Shown piece after piece: positions 29,085 to 36,944 of a stretch of 37,032 nt of DNA. Location: contig JBOGED010000282.1 in the NCBI GenBank assembly GCA_050743625.1, positions 1-37,032 of the forward strand. Reading direction: 5' to 3'. The translations under genes were made by a program, and so were the position numbers. The first letter of the stretch is position 1. Each line of letters begins with the position of its first letter. The notes beneath the pieces are model-generated. The model was not told where the DNA came from. It was given only the letters and a program-made list of their open reading frames with translations, and made no database searches. This DNA comes from JBOGED01 sp050743625 (GTDB lineage Bacteria; Actinomycetota; Nitriliruptoria; Euzebyales; Egibacteraceae).

Positions 29085-30020
29085 TCAGTGACGGAGGCGC
29101 TCGGCGATGCCCGCGAGGCGGCCGGCCAAGCTCAAGGCGTACGTGCGGCCACGGGACCCGTCCTCCAGCAGGTCCATCCACTCTTTGGGTATCGTCTCCA
29201 AGCCGCCAGCGGCGCCGAGCACAGCCCCGGCCATCGCGGCGACGGTATCGACGTCGCCGCCCAGCTCAAGGGTCCGCGTCACGGCTTCCACAAGGTCGCC
29301 CGACGTTGCGGCCACCCACAGGGCGGCCGGCACCGAGCGGTGAGCTGACGACGACGTTCCCAGCTGGATCGAGACCTCGACCGGCTGCTCGGGTGGGTCG
29401 TCGCACAGCTGCCGAGCCTCGGCGAGGCCCTCACGCAGCTCTGGCGTCGCGGCCGTGGAGGCGACGAGGTCCAGCTCCTGTGGCCCGAACCGACCTCGCA
29501 CGGTGGCCAGGCCGACAGCGCGCGCTTGGCACACCGCGCCGTCGATACCGATCCGGTGAAGATGCGAGACCGTGGCGGAGCGCAACGCGACCTCAGCGAG
29601 CCGGTCCGGATCATGCGCCCACACCACGCCGACCGGCGCGACGCGCATCGCCGCGCCATTCCCGAAGGACCCCTCATCCGCAGCGCTGGTCACGGCCTCG
29701 GCGGCGGGTACGCCCTCGCGCCACCGCTCGACGAGCTGCCGCGTCCGGGCCGAGTAGCCACGGTCGGGCTCGAAATGCTCAAGGAACGTCCGAGCCAAAC
29801 CCTCAGGCTCTACCTCAGGGTTAAGGCAGAGGTGCTCAGCTAACGCGAGCGCCATCTGTGTGTCATCCGTGTAGCGCAGCTCGCCGCTCGCGAGCGACTC
29901 GTCGACGCGCATGTCACCGGCGCCGGGTGGCATCGGTGAGCGCCCCTCCCATGGGGCGCCCACCGCGTCGCCTACGAACGTGCCGAGCAGTGCACCTGCG
30001 CAGGCCTCAGCCAAGTTCAT
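29085..30020 (-). CDS. ADP-ribosylglycohydrolase (DraG/ARH) family protein
   Basis: 311 residues. The family's Mg2+-binding motifs are present: GDAVGAPWEG near 17-26, YTDDTQMA near 50, GSFGNGAAMR near 117-126 and GGDVDTVAAMAGAVLGA near 253-269. Such enzymes remove ADP-ribose from arginine or other acceptors on proteins, as DraG does for nitrogenase reductase, or act on other ADP-ribosyl compounds. The target cannot be read from sequence. Its ATG overlaps the cimA stop by 4 bp (ATGA) and its stop is 2 nt before the next start, so it is translated with the isoleucine-pathway gene, although no metabolic link between them is known to me. Confidence 0.88.
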   Translation of the reverse strand: MNLAEACAGALLGTFVGDAVGAPWEGRSPMPPGAGDMRVDESLASGELRYTDDTQMALALAEHLCLNPEVEPEGLARTFLEHFEPDRGYSARTRQLVERWREGVPAAEAVTSAADEGSFGNGAAMRVAPVGVVWAHDPDRLAEVALRSATVSHLHRIGIDGAVCQARAVGLATVRGRFGPQELDLVASTAATPELREGLAEARQLCDDPPEQPVEVSIQLGTSSSAHRSVPAALWVAATSGDLVEAVTRTLELGGDVDTVAAMAGAVLGAAGGLETIPKEWMDLLEDGSRGRTYALSLAGRLAGIAERLRH

Positions 30021-31588
30021 CGTCTGCCGTCCCCGAGCCCGTAACGGTACGCGTCCTCCATAGCCTGCCAGGACGCCTGGATAATGTTCGCGTCGACCCC
30101 CACGGTCGTGAACTCGCGCTCACCGTTCGTCGAGGTGATGAGCACCCGCGTCGTCGCACCCGTGCCAGAGTTCTGGTCGAGGATACGGACCTTGTAGTCG
30201 GCGAGATGCAGCTTGGCCAGGGTGGGGTAGCGCCCGTTGACGGCCGCGCGAAACGCCTGGTCGAGCGCGTCCACCGGGCCGTTCCCCTCGCCGGTCCCGA
30301 TCAGCCGCTCGTCCCCGACCCATACCTTCACCGTTGCCTCGGCGACGACGCGGCCGTCCTCGCGGCGCTCCACGATCGTCCGGAAGCTCTCGAGCTTGAA
30401 CCGCTCGGTCGACTCTCCCGTCTCGTCGGAGACCAGCAGCTCGAACGACGCGTCGGCGGCCTCGAACGTGTACCCGGCGTGCTCCAACTCCTTGATCCGG
30501 TCGAGGATCCGCACGACCTCGTCGCGCGAGAGGTCCAGGCCAAGCTCCTTGCCCTTCAGCTCGATCGTCGCGCGGCCGGCGAGCTCGCTCACGAGCAGGC
30601 GCAACTTGTTGCCGACGGTCTCAGGGTCGATGTGCTGGTAGAGGTCGGCGCGCTTGGCGAGCGCCGACACGTGAAGCCCCGCCTTGTGCGCGAACGCGGC
30701 GCTACCCACGTAGGGCGCGTGCGGGTTCGGGATCAGGTTCATGACCTCGGCGACCTCGTGGGCCACATGCGTCAGGCGCCCGAGGTCGTCGTCTTCCACG
30801 ACGTCCAGGCCGACCTTCAGCTTCAGGTTCGCGATGATCGACAGCAGGTTGGCGTTGCCACAGCGCTCGCCGATCCCGTTGACGGTGCCTTGGACGTGGG
30901 CCGCCCCGGCGCGCAGCGCGACGAGCGAGTTGGCGACCGCGCAGTCGGTGTCGTTGTGCACATGGATACCGACCTGCGTGAGGTCGCCAACGTGTGCAAC
31001 CACCCCGCGGACCATGCGCTCGACGCGATCGGGCAGCATCCCGCCGTTCGTATCGCACAGCACGACACACTCGGCGCCGGCCTCGGCGGCGACCCGTACG
31101 ACGTCGAGCGTGTACGACTCGTCCTCCAGATGCCCATCGAAGAAGTGCTCGGCATCGAAGAAGACCCGCCGCCCCTCGCCACGCAGCAGCCGGATCGAAT
31201 CGGCGACCATCGCGAGGTTCTCCTCGCGGGTCGTCCCCAGGGCTTCGGTGACGTGCCAGCCGGACGACTTACCGACCACGCAGACGACCGGCGTCCGCGC
31301 GTCGAGGAGCGCCCCCAGCACCTGGTCGCTCGCCGCTTCGCGACCGGGCCGGCGGGTCATGCCGAACGCGGTGAGCACCGCGCGCTCCAACTTCAGCTCG
31401 CCGTCCGCCGCGCGGCGGAAGAACTCGGTGTCCTTGGGGTTCGCGCCCGGCCAGCCGCCCTCGATGTACGCGACGCCGAGGGTGTCGATGCTGGCGGCAA
31501 TCCGCAGCTTGTCCGCCACCGAGACCGAGATCCCCTCACGTTGGGTCCCGTCTCGCAAGGTCGTGTCGTACAGGTCCACTACTCGCAC
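30017..31588 (-). CDS. cimA: (R)-citramalate synthase
   Basis: 523 residues, normal for the long actinobacterial and archaeal CimA type. The catalytic DRE-TIM barrel opens with DTTLRDGTQREG at 8-19. The metal-binding HxH (GIHVHNDTD) and GERCGNANL follow, and the C-terminal regulatory LeuA-dimer domain fills about 380-510. The enzyme condenses pyruvate and acetyl-CoA to citramalate, the threonine-independent entry to 2-oxobutyrate and isoleucine. 2-Isopropylmalate synthase is the near relative, but VEGGWPGANPKD and the overall pattern (with YIEGGWPG) are those of CimA. The start is GTG with a weak upstream AAAGGCGA. Nearby leuB and ilvE act in the same pathway. Confidence 0.92.
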   Translation of the reverse strand: MRVVDLYDTTLRDGTQREGISVSVADKLRIAASIDTLGVAYIEGGWPGANPKDTEFFRRAADGELKLERAVLTAFGMTRRPGREAASDQVLGALLDARTPVVCVVGKSSGWHVTEALGTTREENLAMVADSIRLLRGEGRRVFFDAEHFFDGHLEDESYTLDVVRVAAEAGAECVVLCDTNGGMLPDRVERMVRGVVAHVGDLTQVGIHVHNDTDCAVANSLVALRAGAAHVQGTVNGIGERCGNANLLSIIANLKLKVGLDVVEDDDLGRLTHVAHEVAEVMNLIPNPHAPYVGSAAFAHKAGLHVSALAKRADLYQHIDPETVGNKLRLLVSELAGRATIELKGKELGLDLSRDEVVRILDRIKELEHAGYTFEAADASFELLVSDETGESTERFKLESFRTIVERREDGRVVAEATVKVWVGDERLIGTGEGNGPVDALDQAFRAAVNGRYPTLAKLHLADYKVRILDQNSGTGATTRVLITSTNGEREFTTVGVDANIIQASWQAMEDAYRYGLGDGRR

Positions 31589-31801
31589 GTCAAATCGCCT
31601 TTGTTCTCAAGGCGGCGGTGCGACCGGGAGACGAGAGAACGGGGAAGGTGCCGTTCGCCTGTTCGCTCCCCAGGCCGGCACCGACCACCGGTCCTAGAGG
31701 AGCGGTCGAATAATGATGGCCGCGCGCGCGGTCGTGTCGAAACGTGCAACTGAAGCCATCACGGCAGGGAGTGTGCCAAACCTGGCGTGCCATGTCGAGG
31801 C

Positions 31802-32230
31802 TTACTTCTTCTTGCGCTTCTTGGCCTTATCCGAGGATTTGTCCGCGTCCTTGCCGCCGCTCTTCTTTTTCTTCACCGTCTTCGGCGCCGCCGCCTCGCC
31901 ATCCGGCGCCACGGCCATGGCCGGCTCAAGCTCGGGATCAGGCTTCGCGATGGGGGCGCTTGCCACCCGACCTCGCAGGGTTTGTCCCGCGCGGAACGCG
32001 GGGACGGTCGTGGCGGCGATCTGGATGCGTGCTCCCGTCGCCGGGTTCATGCCGCCGCGCGCGGCGCGGTGGCGAGACTCGAAGGTGCCGAAGCCAGGGA
32101 TGGTGACCCTCTCACCCATCGCCAGCCGAGCGCCAATGGTGTCGCAGAGGCCGTTGAGGATCGCCTCGACGGTCACTCGCGGTGCCCCGCTGCGCTCGGC
32201 AACCGCAGCAATCAGCTCTCCCTTGTTCAT
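31802..32230 (-). CDS. HU-family nucleoid protein with lysine-rich tail
   Basis: 142 residues. Residues 1-90 are the HU/IHF fold: MNKGELIAAVAERSG, the GFGTFESRHRAARGGMNPATG beta-arm region with the proline that intercalates DNA, then a short end. From about 95 there is an Ala/Pro/Glu linker and a tail of alternating Lys, Ser and Asp ending in KKRKKK. Such tails are seen in actinobacterial HupB/Hlp/HupS proteins, where they add DNA binding. It lies 39 nt after ilvE on the same strand and is followed by a 213-bp gap before cimA, in which I see no convincing terminator. The family is certain; which HU paralogue it is cannot be decided. Confidence 0.92.
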   Translation of the reverse strand: MNKGELIAAVAERSGAPRVTVEAILNGLCDTIGARLAMGERVTIPGFGTFESRHRAARGGMNPATGARIQIAATTVPAFRAGQTLRGRVASAPIAKPDPELEPAMAVAPDGEAAAPKTVKKKKSGGKDADKSSDKAKKRKKK

Positions 32231-32269
32231 GTCCGACTCTCCCCTGTCGCGACAGGCCGTGTATGGCCG

Positions 32270-33193
32270 CTACGGGCCATACACGAAGTCAAGCATTGAT
32301 TCGTACCTTGGCTCCTTGCCCTTGGCCACGTTGAAGAACAGGTCCTGGATTTGCTTGGTGACGGGGCCGGGCGCGCCGATCTCACGGTCGTCGACGCTGC
32401 GAATCGGGGTCACCTCGACGGCGGTGCCCGAGTAGAAGGCCTCGTCGGCGAGGTAGAGGTCGTGGCGCAAGAGGTCGGTCTCGACGAATTGGATGTCAAG
32501 GTCGTGCGCGAACCTCATCACCGCCTTACGGGAGATGCCCTCAAGGATCCCCGCGGTCAGCGGCGGGGTCATCAGCACGCCGTCCTTGACGATGAACACG
32601 TTCTCGCCCGAGCCTTCCGCGACGTTCCCATGCTCGTTGAGCAGGATCGCCTCGTCGTAGCCGGCCTTTAGCGCCTCGACCTTGGCGAGCGAGGAGTTGA
32701 TGTACACACCGCAGCACTTCGACTGGGTGGGGATCATGTTCGCGCCGATCCTCACCCACGAGGACGTCTTCGCGCGGACTCCATTCGCGAGTCCCTCGTC
32801 GCCGAGGTAGGTGCCCCAGGGGAAGATCGCGATCGCGACCTTGACCGGGCTTGGGAGGGGGTTGAGGCCAATCTGACCGTACCCGAGGTACGCGATCGGC
32901 CGGATGTAGCACGACCTCGGCCCGTTCACCCGGATGAGCTCGCGGGTGGCGGCCATCAGCTCGTCGACCGAGTACGGGATCTCCATCTCAAGGATCCGCG
33001 CCGACTTGTGGAGGCGCTCCATGTGGGCTCGGTGCTGGAACACCGCGGGGCCGCGGTCTGTCTCGTAGGCGCGGATTCCCTCGAAGACGCCCCAGCCATA
33101 GTGGAGGGTCGGGGTGAGCACGTGGACGGTGGCGTCGTGCCAGTCCACGAGCTCTCCGTCCATCCAGATCTTGGCCATTTCGACGATCGGCAT
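32270..33193 (-). CDS. ilvE: Branched-chain amino acid aminotransferase
   Basis: 307 residues of fold-type IV PLP aminotransferase. PLP lysine is Lys159 (IPTQSKCCGVY), with HYGWGVFEGIRAY at 31-43, the substrate and PLP region EGSGENVFIVKDG, and TAGILEGISRKAVM. It transfers the amino group between glutamate and the 2-oxo acids of valine, leucine and isoleucine. The ATG at 33193 has a strong AAGGAGGAG site 8 nt upstream and begins the conserved MPIVEMAKIWMDGELV; an open frame 20 codons longer lacks such a site. It sits with leuB and cimA of the same pathway. A D-amino-acid aminotransferase or aminodeoxychorismate lyase of the same fold is less likely, given the length and context. Confidence 0.93.
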   Translation of the reverse strand: MPIVEMAKIWMDGELVDWHDATVHVLTPTLHYGWGVFEGIRAYETDRGPAVFQHRAHMERLHKSARILEMEIPYSVDELMAATRELIRVNGPRSCYIRPIAYLGYGQIGLNPLPSPVKVAIAIFPWGTYLGDEGLANGVRAKTSSWVRIGANMIPTQSKCCGVYINSSLAKVEALKAGYDEAILLNEHGNVAEGSGENVFIVKDGVLMTPPLTAGILEGISRKAVMRFAHDLDIQFVETDLLRHDLYLADEAFYSGTAVEVTPIRSVDDREIGAPGPVTKQIQDLFFNVAKGKEPRYESMLDFVYGP

Positions 33194-33274
33194 CCCGATC
33201 TCCTCCTTACACCCACGCCTTCGACTGCGATTACGGTGAGTATCCCACGTCAAGCCGGCAGGCGCGGCGCTTGA

Positions 33275-33389
33275 TCACACGGCTTCGGCGATCCAGTCGC
33301 CGATCTGGTCGGTGCTGGCGCCCATGCCCGCCCCGCCCATCGCGCCAAGCTTCGGCAGCGCGCCGGCCGCAGCGGTCTCGACGGCGGCG
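33275..33389 (-). pseudogene. Duplicated 3' end of leuB
   Basis: The strand reads as the last 37 residues of LeuB plus a stop. Thirty-five of 37 residues equal the intact protein's C-terminus (AAVETAAAGALPKLGAMG and so on); only the final two differ (AEAV instead of AETI). At the DNA level 33284-33389 matches 34105-34210 at 103 of 106 bases. No LeuB-like sequence precedes it, so it is a fragment and not a gene. The two copies lie in the same orientation 821 bp apart. Confidence 0.88.
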
Positions 33390-33530
33390 TCACAGGCGAG
33401 GCAGGCCGCCAGCGCGTCGCAGCGAGGGCCATCACGTCGGGTCGGCGTTGGCGGCGGACCGGCCAGGGGAGGGGGGCCGGGGGACGTCCCCCGTACAGCA
33501 GCTCATGCCGGCTGGCGCCGTCACCGCAGA

Positions 33531-33663
33531 AGATGAGAATCCGACAAGCCGGGGCAACCTGCGGCCCCTTTTTGGGCGAAACACCCCAGTCGGCTCGAGG
33601 CCTCGCCGCCACTCTTAGAGCACAAATCCGATAAACCGGGCGATGTGCGGCCGATTCTCATCT
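33531..33663. repeat. Small element bounded by 11-bp inverted repeats
   Basis: AGATGAGAATC at 33531-33541 is the exact reverse complement of GATTCTCATCT at 33653-33663. Inside, AATCCGACAAGCCGGGG (33539 on) and AATCCGATAAACCGGG (33625 on) form an imperfect direct repeat of about 28 bp that ends TGCGGCC in both copies. No coding capacity is visible. It could be a miniature mobile element or a structured RNA region. Confidence 0.5.
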
Positions 33664-33901
33664 CAGTGGGCTGGCGAGCGGCTGGTGGTGCGCCGCCGCC
33701 CCGCCAGGCCTCCAGGCTGTCGGCGAAGCGCCGTCGGGCCGCTGGCGAGAGGGCCCTGGTAGAAGGCGACGATGCCGATCCCTTGATCGCTCGCGGGCGA
33801 GACGCACGCTGGACACCTTCCCCGCAGATGACCGACGGATTTCCTCCGCATTGAGGCTGTTGCGAGATCATGCGGTCCCCCGCCGGAGTGCGACACCGCA
33901 A

Positions 33902-33993
33902 CTGCAGCTTTCCTTCGGATGCGCGGGAAAGTGGCGCCCCAAGGTCGCCGGCCCGCAGCTGGCCTGCAGTTTTCCTTCGTATGCGGAGGAAAC
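33902..33993. repeat. Two hairpin-forming repeats about 62 bp apart
   Basis: CTGCAG plus TTTCCTTCGGATGCG at 33902-33931 and the same block at 33964-33993 agree at 25 of 30 bases. The second can fold as a 22-nt near-perfect palindrome (TTTCCTTCG with GCGGAGGAAA), and its right arm recurs inverted at 33840-33851 (TTTCCTCCGCAT). They look like REP-type intergenic palindromes. Confidence 0.5.
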
Positions 33994-34095
33994 CGCGGTT
34001 GGCCACGAAGGGGCGCCTCGGGAGCGCGCGGCCGTCAGAGTTCGCCGGCTCGGGCGCGTGACCATGGGAGCTACTGAGAGCCGAGGAGGTTCCGG

Positions 34096-35148
34096 CTAGA
34101 TCGTTTCGGCGATCCAGTCACCGATCTGGTCGGTGCTGGCGCCCATGCCCGCCCCGCCCATCGCGCCAAGCTTCGGCAACGCACCGGCCGCAGCGGTCTC
34201 GACGGCGGCGGCGGCGTGCCGGTGCCCGAGGTGCTCCAGCAGCATGGCGACCGACAGCACCGCGGCCACAGGATTGGCCCAGCCCTTGCCCGCGATGTCG
34301 GGCGCCGAGCCGTGGACCGGCTCGAACATGCTGGGGGCGGTCCTGGTGGGGTCGATGTTCCCGCTGGCCGCCAAGCCCAGCCCGCCCTGCACCGCGGCGC
34401 CGAGGTCCGTCACGATGTCACCGAACATGTTGTCGGTGACGACGACGTCGAACCGCTCGGGGACGGTGACCAAGTACAGGCACATGGCGTCCACGTGGAC
34501 GTAGTCGGTCCGCACGCCGGGATAGTCGACCGCCACCTCGTCAACCGTCCGCTGCCAGAGGTCTCCCGCGTAGGTCAGGACGTTCGTCTTGTGGCACAGC
34601 GTCAGGTGCCCGCGCCTGCCGGCGGCCCGCTGAAACGCGTCACGCACCACCCGCTCTACACCATGGCGGGTGTTCAACGACTCTTGGGTAGCGACCTCGT
34701 GCGGCGTGCCCTTGTAGAGAAACGCGCCGCCACCGCAGTAGAGCCCCTCGGTGTTCTCACGCACGACGACAAGGTCGCACCGGTCAGGCGTCAACCCGGC
34801 CACGGGCGACGGGACGCCCTGGAACAGCCGCACGGGCCGCAGGTTGATGTACTGGTCGAACGCGAACCGCAGCCTCAACAGCAGCCCTCGCTCCAAGACG
34901 CCGGGGGGGACCTCGGGTGTGCCGACCGCTCCGAGCAGGATCGCGTCGTGGCGACGCAGCTCCTCCAGGACGGTATCGGGGAGCACCTCGCCGGTGCGGA
35001 GCCAGCGCTGGCCGCCTAGGTCGTACGGGGTCTCGGTGACACTGAACCCGAACCGATCGGCGGCCGCCCGCAGCGCCTTCCCCGCCTGTGCGGTCACCTC
35101 AGGTCCGACCCCGTCGCCAGCGATCACGGCAATGTCAAAGTTGTCCAT
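34096..35148 (-). CDS. leuB: 3-isopropylmalate dehydrogenase
   Basis: 350 residues, typical for the actinobacterial enzyme. Motifs include AVIAGDGVGPEVTAQ at 7-21, the substrate arginines in the LRPVRLF and VVRENTEGLY regions, the HKTNVLTYAG lysine region, the metal-binding DNMFGDIVTDLGA aspartates, and the NAD-binding PVHGSAPDIAGKG. It oxidises and decarboxylates 3-isopropylmalate to 2-oxoisocaproate in leucine synthesis, and can also serve methylmalate from the CimA route to isoleucine. The ATG lies 9 nt after the HAD gene stop, so the two are probably cotranscribed. Its last 106 bp are duplicated downstream (see 33275-33389). Confidence 0.94.
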   Translation of the reverse strand: MDNFDIAVIAGDGVGPEVTAQAGKALRAAADRFGFSVTETPYDLGGQRWLRTGEVLPDTVLEELRRHDAILLGAVGTPEVPPGVLERGLLLRLRFAFDQYINLRPVRLFQGVPSPVAGLTPDRCDLVVVRENTEGLYCGGGAFLYKGTPHEVATQESLNTRHGVERVVRDAFQRAAGRRGHLTLCHKTNVLTYAGDLWQRTVDEVAVDYPGVRTDYVHVDAMCLYLVTVPERFDVVVTDNMFGDIVTDLGAAVQGGLGLAASGNIDPTRTAPSMFEPVHGSAPDIAGKGWANPVAAVLSVAMLLEHLGHRHAAAAVETAAAGALPKLGAMGGAGMGASTDQIGDWIAETI

Positions 35149-35157
35149 CGGCGCAGT

Positions 35158-35766
35158 TTAGCGGTCCGTAGAGGAGGTCCTTTGCGCACCGCTGGGTCCG
35201 ATGTCGATGCCCTCCGCGGCCAGCCGCTCCGCGAGTCCCGCCGCGCCGTCGAAGTGGTGGGCCCGCATACCAGTGGCTTCGGCGGCGACGCAGTTGTTCT
35301 CTTGGTCGTCGACGAACAAGCAGCGTGGCGCGGGATGGTCGATGCGCGTCAATAGCTGGTAGTAGAACTCGGGATCCGGCTTTCGTACGCCCAGGTGGTG
35401 GCTGGCCCACACGCCCTCACAACACGAGTCCAGGTCGAAGACCTCCCTCAGCTCCTCGATCCAGACCGGATAGTTACTCGCCACGTAGCGGTCGAGCTTG
35501 CCGCCGACCGCGTCGAGCAGCGCCCGCATCCCGGGCAGGAACCGGTAGCCAGCACGGCGCACGCGATGGAACGCCGCCAGATCGCGACGTCCTTGATCGC
35601 CGTCACGGAAGAACCGCCGGACGAATTCGGCCTCGTCGATAGATCCCTTCTCGAAGTCCGCCCAGCTAGAGGGATCGACGAACCGGCGCCCCACCACCTC
35701 GAGCGCCTCGATGTAGGGGTCGTAGAGCAATGTCCCCATAAGGTCCACGCAGAGGGCACGGATCAT
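35158..35766 (-). CDS. HAD-superfamily hydrolase
   Basis: 202 residues of the HAD class I (alpha-helical cap) fold. Motif I reads DLMGTLL with the nucleophile Asp8, but the usual second aspartate two residues on is Met10. Motif II is the serine or threonine of VASNYP near 117, motif III Lys in VRKPDPEFYYQLL, motif IV FVDDQENN. Loss of the second motif I aspartate is seen in dehalogenase-like and other non-phosphatase members, so a plain phosphatase role should not be assumed. It is the first gene of the minus-strand run leading into leuB, separated from the divergent GNAT gene by 68 bp. No substrate can be named. Confidence 0.85.
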   Translation of the reverse strand: MIRALCVDLMGTLLYDPYIEALEVVGRRFVDPSSWADFEKGSIDEAEFVRRFFRDGDQGRRDLAAFHRVRRAGYRFLPGMRALLDAVGGKLDRYVASNYPVWIEELREVFDLDSCCEGVWASHHLGVRKPDPEFYYQLLTRIDHPAPRCLFVDDQENNCVAAEATGMRAHHFDGAAGLAERLAAEGIDIGPSGAQRTSSTDR

Positions 35767-35834
35767 CTACTCATTGCGCCGATCACCGTTCCGACGACTT
35801 CCTCCCCTGGCAGGATGAGCGCTGGAGGCTTCGC

Positions 35835-36347
35835 ATGCGACCACCCATCCTGCACGGCACGGCCACAACGCTCCGCCCGATCTTCGACTCCGACGTCGAA
35901 CCGCTCGCCGCGATCCTGACCGAGCCCGAGGTCCGCCGGTGGTGGGGTCTCTTCGACACCGACCGTGTCCGGGCCGAGCTCTTGTCAGACCAGGAGGTGG
36001 TCGTCTTCGTGATCGAGGTCGACGGCGAGATCGCCGGCTCGATCCAGTATGCCGAGGAGAACGCCGCCGACTATCGGCACGCGAGCATGGACGTGTTCCT
36101 GCATCCCGCGTGGCATGGCCACGGTCTCGGCTCGGACGCCGTCCGGACGCTCGCCCGTTACCTGTTCCACGATCGGCGGCACCACCGCCTCGAGATCGAC
36201 CCCGCGGTGGCGAACGCGAAGGCGATCGCCTGCTACAAGCGCGTCGGCTTCCGGGAGGTCGGGATCATGCGTCGGTACGAGCGCGACGAGCACGGCGAAT
36301 GGCACGACTGCCTCCTCATGGACATGCTTAAGCACGAGCTCCACTGA
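35835..36347 (+). CDS. GNAT-family N-acetyltransferase, AAC(6')-like
   Basis: 170 residues of the GCN5-related fold: the acetyl-CoA loop lies in HPAWHGHGLGSDAVRTLARYLF, followed by RLEIDPAVANAKAIACYKRVGFREVGIMRRYERD, the typical motif A and B arrangement. The pattern, including the NAKAIACYKRVGF block and short N-terminal TLRPIFDSDVEPLAAI, resembles aminoglycoside 6'-N-acetyltransferases and RimJ-like enzymes, but a resistance role cannot be inferred from that alone. The ATG has CTGGAGG 6 nt upstream. It starts a plus-strand pair, divergent from the HAD gene. Confidence 0.85.
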   Translation: MRPPILHGTATTLRPIFDSDVEPLAAILTEPEVRRWWGLFDTDRVRAELLSDQEVVVFVIEVDGEIAGSIQYAEENAADYRHASMDVFLHPAWHGHGLGSDAVRTLARYLFHDRRHHRLEIDPAVANAKAIACYKRVGFREVGIMRRYERDEHGEWHDCLLMDMLKHELH

Positions 36348-36488
36348 CAATGATTGGGGCGGCTCTTCTGAGGTGACCTCGCAGCGTCCTCCCACGTGCG
36401 CCCGCGAACGCACTCGCGTCGCCTGGACGCTGTCAGCGAAATGTAACAATGCCATGACTGCCGATAACTCCAGGAGCATTACGTCGAC

Positions 36489-36872
36489 ATGCACGTCCTG
36501 GCGTCACGCGTCATCCTCGAGCCCGCCAACTTCCACGCCTCGGTCGAGTTTTACGAGGATCGGCTTGGGCTGGTGCGCTTCCGCGAGTGGGGACGCGCTC
36601 CGCATCGCGGCGTTGTCTACTTCCTGGGCGGGGGCTACCTGGAGCTGCACGAGTCGAGCACGGGACTGACAACACAGGGCCTACGGTTGTGGCTTCAGGT
36701 CGCCGACGCTCGGGCGGCCTTCGACGAGTTGACCGCTCGCGGGATCGCGATCGACTCCCCACCCGAGCGCAAGCCGTGGGGCCTGATCGAGATGGAGCTG
36801 AAAGACCCCGACGGCCTGCTCATCGTGATCATCGAGACCCCGCTGGACCACCCACTGCGCAGGCGCCAGTGA
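36489..36872 (+). CDS. VOC (glyoxalase/bleomycin-resistance fold) protein
   Basis: 127 residues, one vicinal-oxygen-chelate domain. Two beta-alpha-beta-beta-beta halves are visible: VILEPANFHASVEFYEDRLGLVRFREWG with YLELHESS, and LRLWLQVADARAAFDELTARGIAI with PWGLIEMELKDPDGLLIVIIE. The family includes metal-dependent isomerases, dioxygenases and binding proteins; the function here is open. AGGAG lies about 10 nt before the ATG. It follows the GNAT gene after 141 bp in which I see no feature except a possible promoter. Confidence 0.88.
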   Translation: MHVLASRVILEPANFHASVEFYEDRLGLVRFREWGRAPHRGVVYFLGGGYLELHESSTGLTTQGLRLWLQVADARAAFDELTARGIAIDSPPERKPWGLIEMELKDPDGLLIVIIETPLDHPLRRRQ

Positions 36873-36888
36873 GCGGTGTACCGGGTCA

Positions 36889-36944
36889 CGCTTCGTCGGG
36901 TTCCGCTCACGAAGAGCCTTTAGGTCGCTTCCCCCGACGAAGCG
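36889..36944. terminator. 12-bp perfect inverted repeat after the VOC gene
   Basis: CGCTTCGTCGGG at 36889-36900 and CCCGACGAAGCG at 36933-36944 pair perfectly across a 32-nt loop. The stem starts 16 nt after the VOC stop codon. A T-rich stretch (GTTCTTTACTTT) comes about 25 nt later. It may be a terminator for the plus-strand pair or the terminal repeat of a small element. The remaining 88 bp to the window end hold nothing I can name. Confidence 0.45.

Larger units (their letters stand above)
33194..34095. other. Gene-poor gap between ilvE and leuB with leuB remnant and palindromes
   Basis: About 900 bp without a supportable intact gene. From left to right it holds the ilvE leader, a near-identical copy of the leuB 3' end (33275-33389), a segment bounded by 11-bp inverted repeats (33531-33663), and hairpin repeats near 33840-33993. 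Several frames are open through it because of high GC, but none has a recognisable protein pattern or ribosome site. Confidence 0.75.

Noticed and set aside
29858..31753. A 631-codon plus-strand frame antisense to cimA
   Set aside because: The minus strand encodes full-length citramalate synthase; this translation has no family pattern.
33902..33993. Possible two-repeat CRISPR
   Set aside because: Only two units with five mismatches in 30 bases, each self-complementary through the whole unit, and no cas gene in view.
33521..34006. A 161-codon minus-strand frame in the ilvE-leuB gap
   Set aside because: It runs through palindromic repeats, has no ribosome site and no recognisable protein pattern.
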